Shown: positions 31,001 to 46,824 of the stretch, piece after piece
Position numbering within the stretch: position 1 is the first letter of the stretch
How the letters are laid out: each line of letters starts with the position of its first letter
NCBI RefSeq assembly: GCF_000002985.6
Contig: NC_003280.10
Span: forward strand, 434,001 to 498,000
Source: Caenorhabditis elegans
Lineage: Eukaryota > Nematoda > Chromadorea > Rhabditida > Rhabditidae
Length of the DNA: 64,000 nt
Direction of reading: 5' to 3'
Program-made: the position numbers and the translations under genes
The notes under the pieces: model-generated
What the model was told of the DNA's origin: nothing
Database searches by the model: none
The model's input: only the letters and a program-made list of their open reading frames with translations

Positions 31001-33336
31001 AGTTGCAAGATTCGTAGAAAACTCGAAAAAATCATATATTTAACGCTAAAAATTCAAAATTAAGAATTTGTGCAACTTTCAGCAAAAAATTTAGAATTTT
31101 GACAAATTTTTAAAGGAAAATCATCATTCTCAGTGCTTCAAGCTCTGAAAAAAATTTTTAGGAATTTTTCCAGAGAAAACCATTTTTGTTCAGGTTTTTA
31201 CTATTCTTCCCATTAATTTTTCAAAGCTTGAAGCACTGAGAATGATAATTTTCATTAAAAATGTGTCAAAACTCTAAATTTTTTGCTGAAAAATACTCAG
31301 AAGCCGAAATTAAAAGCCAAAAATTCTGAATTTTAAGTTTTTAGCGTTAAAATTATGATTTTTTCGAGTTTTCTGCGAATCTTGTAATTTTTTCTATGAC
31401 TTCAAAGGATACTGTAGTTGAAAAAAACTGAAAAATGAATTTTTGAGATTTATGTGGAAAAAATGCAATTTTCACCGTTTTTTTACTATTATTTCGGCTT
31501 CTGAATATTTTTCAGCAAAAAATTCAGAGTTTTGACAATTTTTTTAAATGAAAAATCATCATTCTCAGTACTTCAATCTTTGAAAAAAAAACAATTCTTA
31601 GTCTAAATTTCAAGTTTCCGGTTTTTTCTATTTTTTCCATAAATTTAGTCTATTTTCTGTGAAATTTCTAGTTTTTTATTATTTTTTCCATAAATTTAGT
31701 CTATTTTCTGTGAAATTTCTAGTTTTTTATTATTTTTTCCATAAATTTAGTCTATTTTCTGTCAAATTTCGTTTTTTCTATTTTTTTCCATAAATTTAGT
31801 CTATTTTCTGTCAAATTTCTAGTTTTTTACTATTTTTTCCATAAATTTAGTCTATTTTCTGTCAAATTTCGTTTTTTCTATTTTTTTCCACTAATTTAGT
31901 CTATTTTCTGTGAAATTTCTAGTTTTTTACTATTTTTTCCATAAATTTAATCCATTTCCAGTCAAATTTCCAGTTTTTTTTTCTATTTTTCCATCAATTT
32001 AATCTATTTTCAGGCAAAATTTTCCGATTTTCACACACGAACATCTGCGTCCTTGCTCCGTATCGAAGAATAATGGCCGAACAAAAGGATCCATTTGAAA
32101 TTGTGGAGGCCGTACGTAGTCTGGGTGTGTTCTGTGAATTGGTCCAGTGATCTTGTGAGCCTGACGGTACTTTTGAAGGAAAATTCGCATTGGCTCCGCG
32201 TAATTGTCGAATCCTGTGGCTTCCATCGCGGTGAGCAGGTCGTCTGGAAATTTTTTTATATTGAAAATTGCGGTTTTTAGGGTTTTTTGGGCTTTTGGGC
32301 TGTTTTTGAGTTTTTAAAAAGGTTTTCCATGCGAAAATTGTAGTTTTTGGACGATTTGCGGGTAATTTTAGACGGAGTTTCCCGGTTTTACCTGCAGTAA
32401 TAGTCTTCCGCTTCGTAATATTGCATATTTCAGCGGCTTCCGAAGCGATAAAGCTTATAAACTCTGAAACACACTCTTGAGCACACTCCTTTGCGTCTTT
32501 TGCCAATTTCGCCTGCGGATCCATTTGAGTTTTCATGATTCGGACCACGTTAGCTGAAAAAATTGGGATTTTTGGAGAATTTTCAACGATTTTTGTTTTA
32601 AAAAAATTGAAAAATCTCGAGCTTGATGCCTTTTTGCAGAGAAACTTTCAATTCTTGAAAAAAAAATTACAAAAAAAATCGATTTTTGTCGAAAATTTAT
32701 GTTTTTGAAAAAAAAATTGTAAAAAATTGGTCTGCTAGACTACAAACTACAATATTCGATTTAGCAGACCATTGTTGTTCTGAACAAAATTGGTCTGCTA
32801 GACTACAAACTACAAGTTTAGATTTAGCAGACCAATAGATATTGAAGAAGTTTGGTCTGCTAGACTACAAACTACAAAATTCGATTTAGCAGACCAAAGT
32901 GATTTTGAACAAAATTGGTCTGCTAGACTACAAACTACAATTTTCGATTTAGCAGACCCATGTGATATTTTTTCATTTTAAAGGGCAATTTTAGAAAAAA
33001 TGGCGGTTTTTATCGGAAATTTATGAATTTTTTCACTTTTCAGTCTAGATTTTTCAAGAAATTTCAATTTTTCGTGTAAAATTCCGGGAATTTATCGATT
33101 TTCATCAAAATTTCCGCATGTTTTCCCATACCAATTGGCAAAAATCGTTCCTGATCAAGTAAAACTTGACTTTTATTCGGATGATGAAGCTCCATTGCTA
33201 TTTCACTAATTGTTCGTGTATCCTCTTCTATATTATGAATTCCATTCATATCATCTTCTGTTATTTCTTCTTCTTCAGGCATTCCATGATCATGATCCTC
33301 CAGTAACATTCCTTCGTTTATGGGTTTTGGATCCAT
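28013..33336 (-). CDS. nfyb-1: NF-Y subunit B (CCAAT-binding), 400 aa
   Basis: Exons 33336-33132, 32553-32392, 32243-32037, 30570-30452, 30177-30021, 29380-29319, 28673-28574 and 28203-28013 join in phase to 400 codons. Residues about 65-150 form the NF-YB histone fold: [12 protein letters not shown], then [44 protein letters not shown]. By family it pairs with NF-YC and then NF-YA to bind CCAAT boxes in the nucleus. The N-terminal acidic arm (EEEEITEDD) and the long C-terminal region with His and Glu runs ending in basic TPTKRKK are larger than in vertebrates. The exon 3 donor (GTGTGA) is chosen because only it keeps the frame. Introns carry several repeat arrays. Confidence 0.9.
30195..30394. 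repeat. 20 bp tandem repeat
   Basis: About ten copies of AATTTTTGAGTTAAAAATTC with small variations (GAGTT/GAATT). The unit is nearly self-complementary at its TTTTT and AAAAA runs. Intron 4 of nfyb-1. Confidence 0.85.
30640..30790. repeat. Dispersed repeat GTGCTCTATTGCAC
   Basis: Contains GTGACAAATGTGCTCTATT, TTGGTTGGAATACGG, GTTTCAGCCGAGAATACCG and CATCAATTTGGATAGAAG. Other copies: 813-930, 4370-4490, 47786-47945 (same strand as here), and reversed at about 52830-52950 and 54175-54290. It is shared between the F-box region and introns of the conserved genes. Boundaries uncertain. Confidence 0.75.
30905..31490. repeat. Inverted repeat, arms about 265 bp
   Basis: Arms about 30905-31180 and 31225-31490 are imperfect complements, tightest at CATTCTCAGTGCTTCAAGC against GCTTGAAGCACTGAGAATG, with a short loop. 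A partial third arm lies near 31500-31580. The transcript of nfyb-1 intron 3 could fold into a long hairpin here. Confidence 0.75.
31616..31975. repeat. About 60 bp tandem repeat
   Basis: Six or seven units of CATAAATTTAGTCTATTTTC, TGTGAAATTTCTAG and a TTTTTTATTATTTTTTC-type tract. Intron 3 of nfyb-1, directly upstream on the plus strand of exon 3. No coding. Confidence 0.85.
32730..32959. repeat. GGTCTGCTA palindromic array, four copies
   Basis: Units of about 42 bp start GGTCTGCTAGACTACAAACT and end CGATTTAGCAGACC, separated by 15-20 bp of unlike sequence. The ends pair, giving 9-10 bp stems. Intron 1 of nfyb-1. Single copies in the opposite orientation lie at 33566-33606 and 34077-34121. 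Confidence 0.9.
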
Positions 33337-34509
33337 TTTGGGAGCTTTTAGACGGTGGACACGGGCTGAAAATTGCGAAAATTTGAAGAAAATAAGGTGA
33401 AAACAAGGAAAAATAGCAAAAATTCGGGGTTTTCAGCGATTTTCCGAGCTGAAAATGCTAAATTTTTAATTTTTTAGATTAAAAAACAGGAAAAATCAAG
33501 TTTCAAGACCATTTTTCAAGCTTTTCGAAGTGAAAACTCGTAATTTCTTCTTAAAAATCACATTGGTCTGCTAAATCGAAATTTGTAGTTTGTAGTCTAG
33601 CAGACCAAAAATTTTCAGAATTAAATTTTTTTAAAGCAATTTTTCAGCGAGAAATTGAACATTTTTCGAATAAAAATTAGAAAAATTGAAGTTTTTGGGA
33701 CTTTTAGTGCAAAAATTGACGATTTTTGTGTTTTTAAGCATTTTTAAAGCTTAAAATTCGATGTCTCATATATTTTTGCCTGAAAAAAAGTGAAAAACTA
33801 CAAGAAAAAAAGATAAAAATACGCATTTTGGATGAAATAACCCGAATACAGTGCTGCAAAAAATTTAGATAATGGAAATGAGCTGAAAATTGCGAAAATT
33901 TGAAGAAAATTGGGTGAAAACGAAGAAAATAGGCGAAATTCGGGGTTTTCAGCGATTTTCTGGGATAAAAATGATAAATTTTGTTTTTTTTCAATAAAAA
34001 AGCGAAAAAATCAAGTTTTAAGGCTATTTTTCAAGCTTTTTAGACTGAAAACTCTTCGTTTTTTCTTCTAAATCGGGTCTGCTAAATCGAAATTTGTAGT
34101 TTGTAGCCTAGCAGACCCAAAATTTGAATTTTTGCCAGGGAAAAAATTTTTCAGCGAAAAATTGAAGATTTTTCGAACAGAAATTATAAAAATTCAATTT
34201 TATGCGACTTTCAGCGCGAAAATTTGCAATTTTTGTGTTTTTTAAGGCTTTTTAAAGCTTAAAATTCGGATTTTTACCTGGAAAAAGTGAAAAACGTCAA
34301 AAAAATCGATAAAAATACAAGTTTTGGATGAAAAAACCGGGATATTGTGCTAGAAAAATCCTTGAAAAATGTTAGAAAATCAACAATTTATATGATAATG
34401 AATTCTATCGCAAAAAAAGCTATCAGAAGACGAAAAACAGGGGAAAATCTAGGAAAAGATCAATTTCAGACGGTTTTAAGGGGGATTTTCGGCGAGAAAA
34501 TCAAGTTTT
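33337..34509. other. Spacer between nfyb-1 and tomm-22
   Basis: AT-rich, with two single GGTCTGCTA palindromes and two diverged copies of a roughly 450 bp segment (around 33380-33780 and 33880-34290, sharing TTTTCAGCGATTTTC and CAAGCTTTT). No gene seen. Confidence 0.6.
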
Positions 34510-36470
34510 TCAAGCAGTTTTGGCTTGTTGAATGGCCGCAGATGGTCCGAGAAGCATTTGACGTTGCTGAGCCACTTGAGTCTTTTCCAAATCACTTCGT
34601 TCCTTTTCGATAATGTATGGAAGGAAGGCGATCAATGACGTTGTAGATACAACCCAAATTGTGCTTTTTGTAAGGGAAAACTGAAAGAAAATTGAGTTTT
34701 TTTGGAGTTTTCAGTGTGAAATATGAGTTTTTACTGTCAAATTGAGATTTTTTTACAAAAATCGATAATTTTTAGTTTTTAGAGCAGAAATTCGGGAAAA
34801 CTGAAAGAAAACATATTCTTTTTTAGAGTTTTCAGTGTAAAATAAGCAAATTTTTAATTTTTTCTCTATTAAAAATTGTCAAATTGTTGATTTTCCGAGT
34901 GTTTTATAGCAAAAATCAATAATTTTTGGTTTTTAGAGGAATAAATAAGATTTTTTTGAGTTTTCAAATAAAAAAGGCCGAATTTTTACTTTTTTTCAGT
35001 TTAAAATTGTCAAATTGTTGATTTTCTAGATGTTATACTGCAAAAATCGATAATTTTTAGTTTTTAGAGCAGAAATTCGGGAAAACTGAAAGAAAATTGA
35101 ATCTTTTTTAGAGTTTTCAGTGTAAAATAGGCAAATTTTCAACTTTTTCTCGGTTCAAAATTGCCAAATTATTGATTTTCCGGTTTTTTAATGCAAAAAT
35201 CGATAATTTTTATAATTTAGAACAGAAATTAGAGGAAAACTGAAAGAAAATTGATTTTATTTAGAGTTTTCAGTGTGAAATATGAAGAATTTTGGCTTTT
35301 TCCAGTTGAAAATCGTCAAATCACGGATTTTCCGGGTTTTTATTGCAAAAATCGATAATTTTTGGTATTTAAAGCAGAAATTCAGGAAAACTGAAAGAAA
35401 ATTGATTTTTTTTGGAGTTTTCAGTGTGAAATATGAGTTTTTACTGTCAAATTGTGATTTTTTTTTTTGCAAAAATCGATAATTTTTGGTTTTTAGAGCA
35501 GAAATTCGGGGAAAATTGATTTTTTTCGGGTTTTCAGTGTAAAATAGGCGAAATTTCCACTTTTTCTCTGTTCAAAATTGCCGAATTGTTGATTTTCTGG
35601 GTGTTTTATAGCAAAAATCAATAATTTTTGGTTTTTAGAGGAATAAATAAGATTTTTTTGAGTTTTCAAATAAAAAAGGCCGAATTTTTACTTTTTTTCA
35701 GTTTAAAATTGTCAAATTGTTGATTTTCTAGATGTTATACTGCAAAAATCGATAATTTTTAGTTTTTAGAGCAGAAACTCGGGAAATCTGGTGGAAAATT
35801 GAGTTTTTTTTTTGGAGTTTTCAGTGTAAAATAAGCAAAATTTCAACTTTTTCTATGTTCAAAAATTGTCAAATTGTTGATTTTCCAGTTTTTTTATTGC
35901 AAAAATCAAAATTTTTCGGTTTTTAGAGCAGAAATTCGGGAAATCTGGTGGAAAACTTGTGTTATAGAGTTTTTAAATTGAACTTTTCGGAATTTTTAAA
36001 TATTTTTAGCGTCAAAATCAATTTTTGGCTGTTTTTGCCGATGTTAAATCGATTTTCCCGGAATTTTTTGGGCAAAAAAAAAAATGATATTTTCAGTGCC
36101 TTTTCCCGGAAAAGTCCGAATTTCTCATTGTAGATCGACTTCTGGATTTTTTTTGCAGAATTTAATCATTGTTGGCTGATTTTCTTAAACTTTCAATCAT
36201 TTTCGGTGACTTTTGCCGCTTTTTCATGAAATTTATGTCAATTTCTGTGATTTTCAGCATTTTCAGCGCGCCATTTTCGTCTCAAAACTCTCAAAAATCG
36301 GCAGCGCTTACCACTCCCTTAACACCCCAAATCGACCAATCAACAGTTGAATGAACTGCTGAACGAAGTGCATCTGGGAACATTTCCCCTAATCCTTCGA
36401 TTCGCTCAACAATTGTCTCATGAATTTCCGAGTCTGGAATATCGTCGAAATCGTCACGAACCAGTGCCAT
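34510..36470 (-). CDS. tomm-22: TOM22 mitochondrial import receptor, 109 aa
   Basis: Two exons, 36470-36312 and 34680-34510, join in phase 0 to 109 codons. An acidic N-terminus (DDFDDIPDSEIHET) with ERIEGLGEMFP faces the cytosol in this family. Residues about 59-77 (STIWVVSTTSLIAFLPYII) form the single membrane anchor, followed by EKERSDLEKTQVAQQRQ and a short LGPSAAI intermembrane tail. By family it is the central receptor of the TOM complex in the outer mitochondrial membrane. The length is typical or slightly short. The 1.6 kb intron is filled with AT-rich repeats. Confidence 0.88.
34682..35945. repeat. Complex direct repeats in tomm-22 intron
   Basis: Repeated blocks of CAAAAATCGATAATTTTTAG, GCAGAAATTCGGG, AACTGAAAGAAAATTGA and GAGTTTTCAGTGT at 110-130 bp steps. 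Within this, 34899-35075 and 35601-35777 match perfectly by eye over about 177 bp at a 702 bp offset, a recent segmental copy. Confidence 0.8.
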
Positions 36471-37469
36471 TTTTCCTGCAAATTTGCGGCGATTTTGGTG
36501 AAAAAACTGGGATTTTTCTGTGCAGAAAACGTGAATTTTTAGAGCTTTCAGAGATTGAAATACATGGAAATTCACTGGAAATTGGCGTTTTACAATGCAA
36601 AAAACCGAATATTTTTCGAAATTTCAATGATTTTCGAGGTTTAAAAGTGTGCTAAATTGGGATTTTCAGTCCAAAAAACCGGAAATTTTGAGCTTTTGCG
36701 CTGATTTTTTTGCTGAAAACTGAATTAAAAATGAGTTTTGAAACAGAAAAATTCGCTTTTTAGGTTAAAAATGTCCATTTTTCAGATAATGTTTCTCCAA
36801 AAATAAGAATTTGCCGGTTTCCAGAAAAATTTTCGTCACGAACCAGTACCATTTTTACTGAAATTTAGGCGATTTTAGCGGATTTTTAGTGAAGAAAACG
36901 TGAATTTTGAGATTTCAGAGACTGAAAATCGTGGAAATTTGGTCAAAAACTGATTGTTTTTGAAATTTTTAATGTTTTTTGAGATTGAAAAGAGCAAAAT
37001 TTGGATTTTCTGTGCAAAAACGGCAAATTTTCAGCTTTTGCACATAATTTTTTGCCGTTAACCGGATTGAAATGAGTTTTGAAACAGAAAAATTCGCGTT
37101 TTCGGTTTGAAAAAGTCAATTTTTCCGATTTTTTTCCCTGAAATGAGAATTTGCCAGTTTCCAGCAAATTTTTACAAAAAAAAAAAATAAAATTCAGGCT
37201 TAAAAACCAATGAAAAGCTCAAATTTCAAAGCAAAAAAAAAAATCAAAAAAATTATTTTTTTTTTGGAATAAAAACGACGGATATATAAAAAAGTTTAAC
37301 AATGATGGGAATAATTGGAACAAAAAAAATAACGAAAAACAATGTAAAAACAACAAAAAAGGGGCAAAAAATAGAATAAAATCAACGAAAAATTGGTGAA
37401 TTTCAGGCGAATTTGGATATTTTTCGTCGAAAAATTAAAAAAAAAAGCCAAATTTTGAGGAAAATGAGC

Positions 37470-41935
<4,466 letters not shown>

Positions 41936-42494
41936 TTTACCTGAAAAATACTTCTTAAAGTTTGAAAAAAACGCAGAAAATAGTGACAGAATGGCGAGAA
42001 AAGTGAAAACCCCAATTCCTCCGCTTGAGACTGATTTTTACAATGTTTTACTGGTTTTATGCAAGTTTTAACTTCAAAATTTAATTTTTCACATATTTTC
42101 AAAATAAAACACCACAAAAAACTGACGAAAAGCAACGGAAAAGCCGAAAAATCGATCGCCTAAATTCGAAAGAAATTGCATTGAAAATTGCACAGGCGTG
42201 CGGTAGAGCGCGCTTGCCGACGATGGCCGTGTGGGGGTTTCTAGACCGCGAACTCTGGCTGATGCCTCAAAGGCTGATGGCGGCTTCACGTCGAAGAAGG
42301 AATTGCCACTCGTCGTGACTAAAGAAGAAACAGCGCCGACAATAGCCAAAACAGATGCAGGAAATGCAGAATCCACAGTTACAGAAGTCAAAAAATATGC
42401 GTTAACAATATAACACGTATTTGGAGCTCGAACAACGCTGACATGCCAAAATGTATTGGTAGGGAAGTTTTTGAAAGAAAAAGAGTGTGAATAT
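41936..42494. other. Spacer between nsun-1 and membrane-protein gene
   Basis: Holds the nsun-1 promoter side and a coding-like stretch at about 42204-42413 (ADASKADGGFTSKKELP, then EETAPTIAKTDAGNAES) with no ATG in frame and no donor matching the next gene. It may be an unlinked exon or relic. Confidence 0.4.
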
Positions 42495-43795
42495 ATGTCA
42501 ATTAACTTTATGCTCGGCAATTTTGACAATTGCCAAAAATATCAGCGTTTGGCAATGTCCGTCGTTGCCAAGCGTCAAACATTTTTGCGATTCGAGAAAC
42601 AACGCCCGAATAGTAAATTATTTTATTGTAATATTTCAGAGTCGAGGCATTCAAACTGGCAATTGCTTCTGTTCTAGCCTTGTTTGGATATCTAAGCCAA
42701 CTCCTTCTCTGTGTTCTGGCTATTTCAGTAATTTGTACAGAGGATGCAAAGACATTGAAAGACGAATTAGTTTGGGGACTGCTTATCAAGGATTGGTTGT
42801 TCAGATTGAAAATTGTTGCTGCAGGGACAATTATTGTTACGACCATAGTGGCGGTCTTCCTGTTATCTTCGCTATACCGCCTGTATTAAAAAGAAAAAAA
42901 AGCTGAAGCTAACGCACCAATTATTAAAACAAAAGTGAGTGAAACGAGTACAATTGGAATTTATTTCTAAATTTTAAAAATCTGCAATTTTCTGCTCTAT
43001 TTTTGGAAATATAATTTTTAGAGTTGCTGCTCAATTTGTGAAAAAGTTTTCGCTGGAACTCGCATTCATTCCGTGGATGTTAATTTTATTAGCTTCCGTC
43101 ACGCTGATAAAAGGTAAAAATTAAAGTTAAAACTGTATTTTAAGCTATTTTGCAGGAGAACCGAAATGGGATGATTACCAGAAAAGGGTGTTCAATTTCT
43201 GCTCACTCTCAATATTCTCTTTTGTTGCGTCGACATCGTTTTTCTCGCTGAGTTAGTTTCTAGTTACTTATTTTGACCAAGAAATACAATGAGGAAAACT
43301 ATTACCTATATTCCGCAGATTATAACCTTTTGACCAGTTTTGCGATGTTACTTAGGATAGCTATCTCAAAATTTTCAGAATGTCATTCTCCAAAACATTA
43401 TTCAAACAGTGAATTATGGGTTCTTCTCATTTTGTGGATTGTTTGCGCGTTATTTCTATGGGCACCTTCTTTTCTCGGAATATATGTACACGTTAGTACA
43501 ATCGTGTCTCGTATGTTGATATATTTTTCATGAAAAATACAACAAAATTTCTTCTTCAGCCCAACTCGCGTTTTCGTTACAATTCTCCGTTGTCCGATTC
43601 GGTTTCTTAAAAAACTCGCTCAATAAAGTAATGTAAGTCATTTTTCATTTGTAACAGTTTAAGAAATTCTTCATATTCAAAGAATATGGACTGCGAAAGC
43701 CAAACTCTTATTTTTTACATTTCAGATTGATTTCTAACGTACCATCAAATCCCACACAAAATCAGACTGCCCCACCTGCCATTGAATTGAACTAG
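42495..43795 (+). CDS. Multi-pass membrane protein, 275 aa, unknown
   Basis: Exons 42640-42882, 43022-43113, 43156-43251, 43319-43510, 43560-43632 and 43726-43795 join with matching phases at every junction. A first exon 42495-42556 (MSINFMLGNFDNCQKYQ) also fits (AT|A) but uses a weak GTCCGT donor, so the 5' end is less sure. Hydrophobic segments: about 25-52 (VLALFGYLSQLLLCVLAISV), 80-100 (IVAAGTIIVTTIVAVFLL), 112-130 (FIPWMLILLASVTLI), 145-165, 168-180, 200-228 (LWVLLILWIVCALFLW) and 235-250. The tail is polar and Asn/Pro-rich. AATAAA lies at about 43838. I recognise no family; six or seven helices would also suit a divergent chemoreceptor-like protein, but no diagnostic motif is seen. Confidence 0.6.
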
Positions 43796-44294
43796 AATTT
43801 TAAAAAGAAATGTATTTTTTGTATTGAAATGTATGTGAATAAAGTGCGTTTTCATGCTCATTCTCCCGCTTTAGGAAATTTAACTTTTCTGGCATCGGTC
43901 CGACTTGCTTCTGGAAATTGGAAATGGGCAGAGGGAGCTAATATTGTTGGTTCAAATTATTTGACATTGACCTTGTCATTTTTGAATCTTGCCTACCTGC
44001 CTGCCTGCGTACCTTGCTTGTTTTCCCCATGTCTGTTTAAACATGTTTTTGACCCTATAAAAAAAGATAAAACTGTCAGAACAAAGAGCAAGCCGGACGA
44101 TGACAATTTAGTACTTGTCTGCGTCATACCAGTGAGTCTACCGTGTAGGCGTGTAGGCGTTTGTAGGCATCGAAGAAAAAGACAGCCATAGCCTAGAAAA
44201 ATCATAACTGTCAACTAAAAGCAATTTTAAATCGCTTCATTGTACTTTTTCTAGAAATGTAAAGTTTCGATACAAGAAACTCCTTTAAAATATA

Positions 44295-46629
44295 CAGTGT
44301 GGGAAAGTTCTATAGGACCCCCCCTAATTTGAAGGTTTGAGGAACTTCCGAAAATTTTTTCGAAAAACTGCTAATGCCGTTCGTTTTTAAATTGAAAAAA
44401 ACCTATATACATTTTTTTCCAGAAGTTTATCTCAAAAACTGAGGTCGCGCTGGAAAAAACGTCAAAATCCAGTGTGAAACTTCTATAGGACCCCCCGTTT
44501 TTTTTCACGATTTTTACTAAAATCAACAGATTTTGGAATTTTTGACAAAGCTCAAATCAAGTTTGAGTTAGAAATGAGTTCATATAAGCAGTTTTGACTT
44601 TAAAAATTAATACGAAATGTTCTCGTGGGATCTCCAGACTGGTTCTGATTCTTCCGATCTTTGATGTTCAAGTCTGTTTCAAGCTTCCTGGTGCTCTCGG
44701 TAATGCCAAAACTTGATAAACTCTCTTTAACAAGTTCCTACTAAAATTCCTAGCACGCACTTTAGATGTTTCGACTGTGTAGTCAAGCTGATTTGGCAAA
44801 ATATGCAGCAGGAAACAATGGAAGGCTTATCAGGAATCAAATCGTTTTTCTTTGATTACAAGGTTCCATGGGACCAATATTTCAAGTTAAATTGTCCCTC
44901 ACAGATGTTATTTACTATTTTTTGCGTGAATTATTAAATGTGGAATTGTGGCATGTGTTGTGGCACACATATAGAGGCTGGAAAGCTTACTTCGAAAGCA
45001 GTCTAACTTGCAATGCCTCGAGGATCTGCCCTTTCGGACACTGAACGCGCTCAGCTGGATGTTATGAAATTGCTCAATGTGTCCCTGCATGAAATGAGTA
45101 GGAAAATTTCCCGTTCTCGACACTGTATTCGCGTGTATCTGAAGGATCCGGTGAGCTACGGTACATCTAAAAGAGCTCCTCGTCGCAAAGCTCTCTCCGT
45201 GCGTGACGAACGAAATGTGATTCGTGCTGCCTCCAACTCCTGTAAGACGGCAAGAGATATTCGCAATGAGCTTCAATTGTCTGCTTCAAAAAGGACCATC
45301 CTCAATGTCATCAAACGATCTGGTGTAATCGTTCGTCAGAAACTTCGCCCTGCTCCGTTACTCTCTGCAGACCATAAACTCAAGCGATTGGAATTTGCTA
45401 AGAACAATATGGGAACGAATTGGAGTAAAGTGAGAATTTAAAAAAGCAAGAGTGAATAATTAGGATCATTGTTTTAGGTTGTCTTCTCCGATGAAAAGAA
45501 ATTCAATCTCGATGGGCCTGACGGTTGCCGCTACTATTGGCGCGATTTGCGCAAGGAACCAATGGTTTTTTCGAGACGTAATTTTGGAGGAGGAACGGTG
45601 ATGGTTTGGGGAGCGTTCACGGAGAAGAAGAAGCTTGAGATACAGTTCGTCAGTAGCAAGATGAACAGCACTGACTATCAGAACGTCTTGGAACTGGAGC
45701 TCTCCAAATATCTTCGTCACTACTCCAGAAAAGACTTTAGATTTCAGCAGGATAATGCGACAATCCATGTGAGCAACTCAACCCGCGACTATTTCAAGCT
45801 CAAGAAGATCAACCTTCTTGATTGGCCAGCTCGAAGTCCTGATCTCAATCCAATCGAAAATTTGTGGGGGATTCTTGTCCGTATCGTGTATGCTCAGAAC
45901 AAGACTTACCCAACAGTTGCATCGTTGAAGCAAGGAATTCTCGACGCTTGGAAGTCTATTCCGGACAACCAGCTGAAAAGTTTGGTCAGATCAATGGAGG
46001 ACAGACTGTTTGAGATCATCCGCACACAAGGAAACCCGATTAACTATTGATCCTTTCTTGATTTTAGTATATGAATGTTCTGTTGTTGATCAAAAATAAC
46101 TGCAACTTGTTAATACGCTGTTTCTGACTGGTTTCTTGGGGATGGCGTAAAAATGTTTATGGTGTGTGTGCTAGGAATTTTAGTAGGAACTTGTTAAAGA
46201 GAGTTTATCAAGTTTTGGCATTACCGAGAGCACCAGGAAGCTTGAAACAGACTTGAACATCAAAGATCGGAAGAATCAGAACCAGTCTGGAGATCCCACG
46301 AGAACATTTCGTATTAATTTTTAAAGTCAAAACTGCTTATATGAACTCATTTCTAACTCAAACTTGATTTGAGCTTTGTCAAAAATTCCAAAATCTGTTG
46401 ATTTTAGTAAAAATCGTGAAAAAAAACGGGGGGTCCTATAGAAGTTTCACACTGGATTTTGACGTTTTTTCCAGCGCGACCTCAGTTTTTGAGATAAACT
46501 TCTGGAAAAAAATGTATATAGGTTTTTTTCAATTTAAAAACGAATGGCATTAGCAGTTTTTCAAAAAAATTTTCGGAAGTTCCTCAAACCTTCAAATTAG
46601 GGGGGGTCCTATAGAACTTTCCCACACTG
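44295..46629 (+). mobile_element. Complete Tc3 transposon
   Basis: Ends CAGTGTGGGAAAGTTCTATA and its complement, flanked by TA (44293-44294, 46630-46631). Total length 2,335 bp equals the known Tc3 length. Long inverted repeats of about 462 bp (44295-44757 and 46167-46629) are a Tc3 hallmark. The transposase between them is open. It sits between the multi-pass membrane-protein gene and nle-1, in no exon. Confidence 0.97.
45013..46050 (+). CDS. Tc3A transposase, 329 aa
   Basis: Exons 45013-45429 and 45478-46050 with a 48 bp intron give 329 codons, the standard length. N-terminal bipartite helix-turn-helix DNA-binding regions (LNVSLHEMSRKISRSRHCI, then KTARDIRNELQLSASKR) precede the DDE core. 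The triad falls at Asp144 (VVFSDEKKF), Asp231 (FQQDNATIH) and Glu266 (LNPIENLWG), the published positions. By family it cuts and pastes Tc3 at TA. No stop, frameshift or catalytic change is seen. Confidence 0.97.
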
Positions 46630-46824
46630 TAGTTTCAACCGAATCTCCGCCGAAACTTGACTAAAGTTATTGTTTTTGTGAGTCAAATTGTAGCTTATAT
46701 TTTTAACTATAAACCTGGGAACAAACATAATTTTTTTATTGAAAATCAACAAAATAGAACAAAAACAAGAAAAAAAAACGATTTTTAAACGAACAAATAA
46801 CAAAAAAGATGCAAGATTGGATAA

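Noticed and set aside
42204..42413. Coding-like stretch upstream of the membrane-protein gene
   Set aside because: Preceded by TAG with no in-frame ATG, and no donor in the phase required by the next exon. Kept only as a note in the spacer entry.
43829..44191. 120-codon ORF after the membrane-protein gene
   Set aside because: It begins at the presumed poly(A) site, contains CCTGCCTACCTGCCTGCC-like and GTGTAGGCGT low-complexity repeats, and has no splice or domain support.
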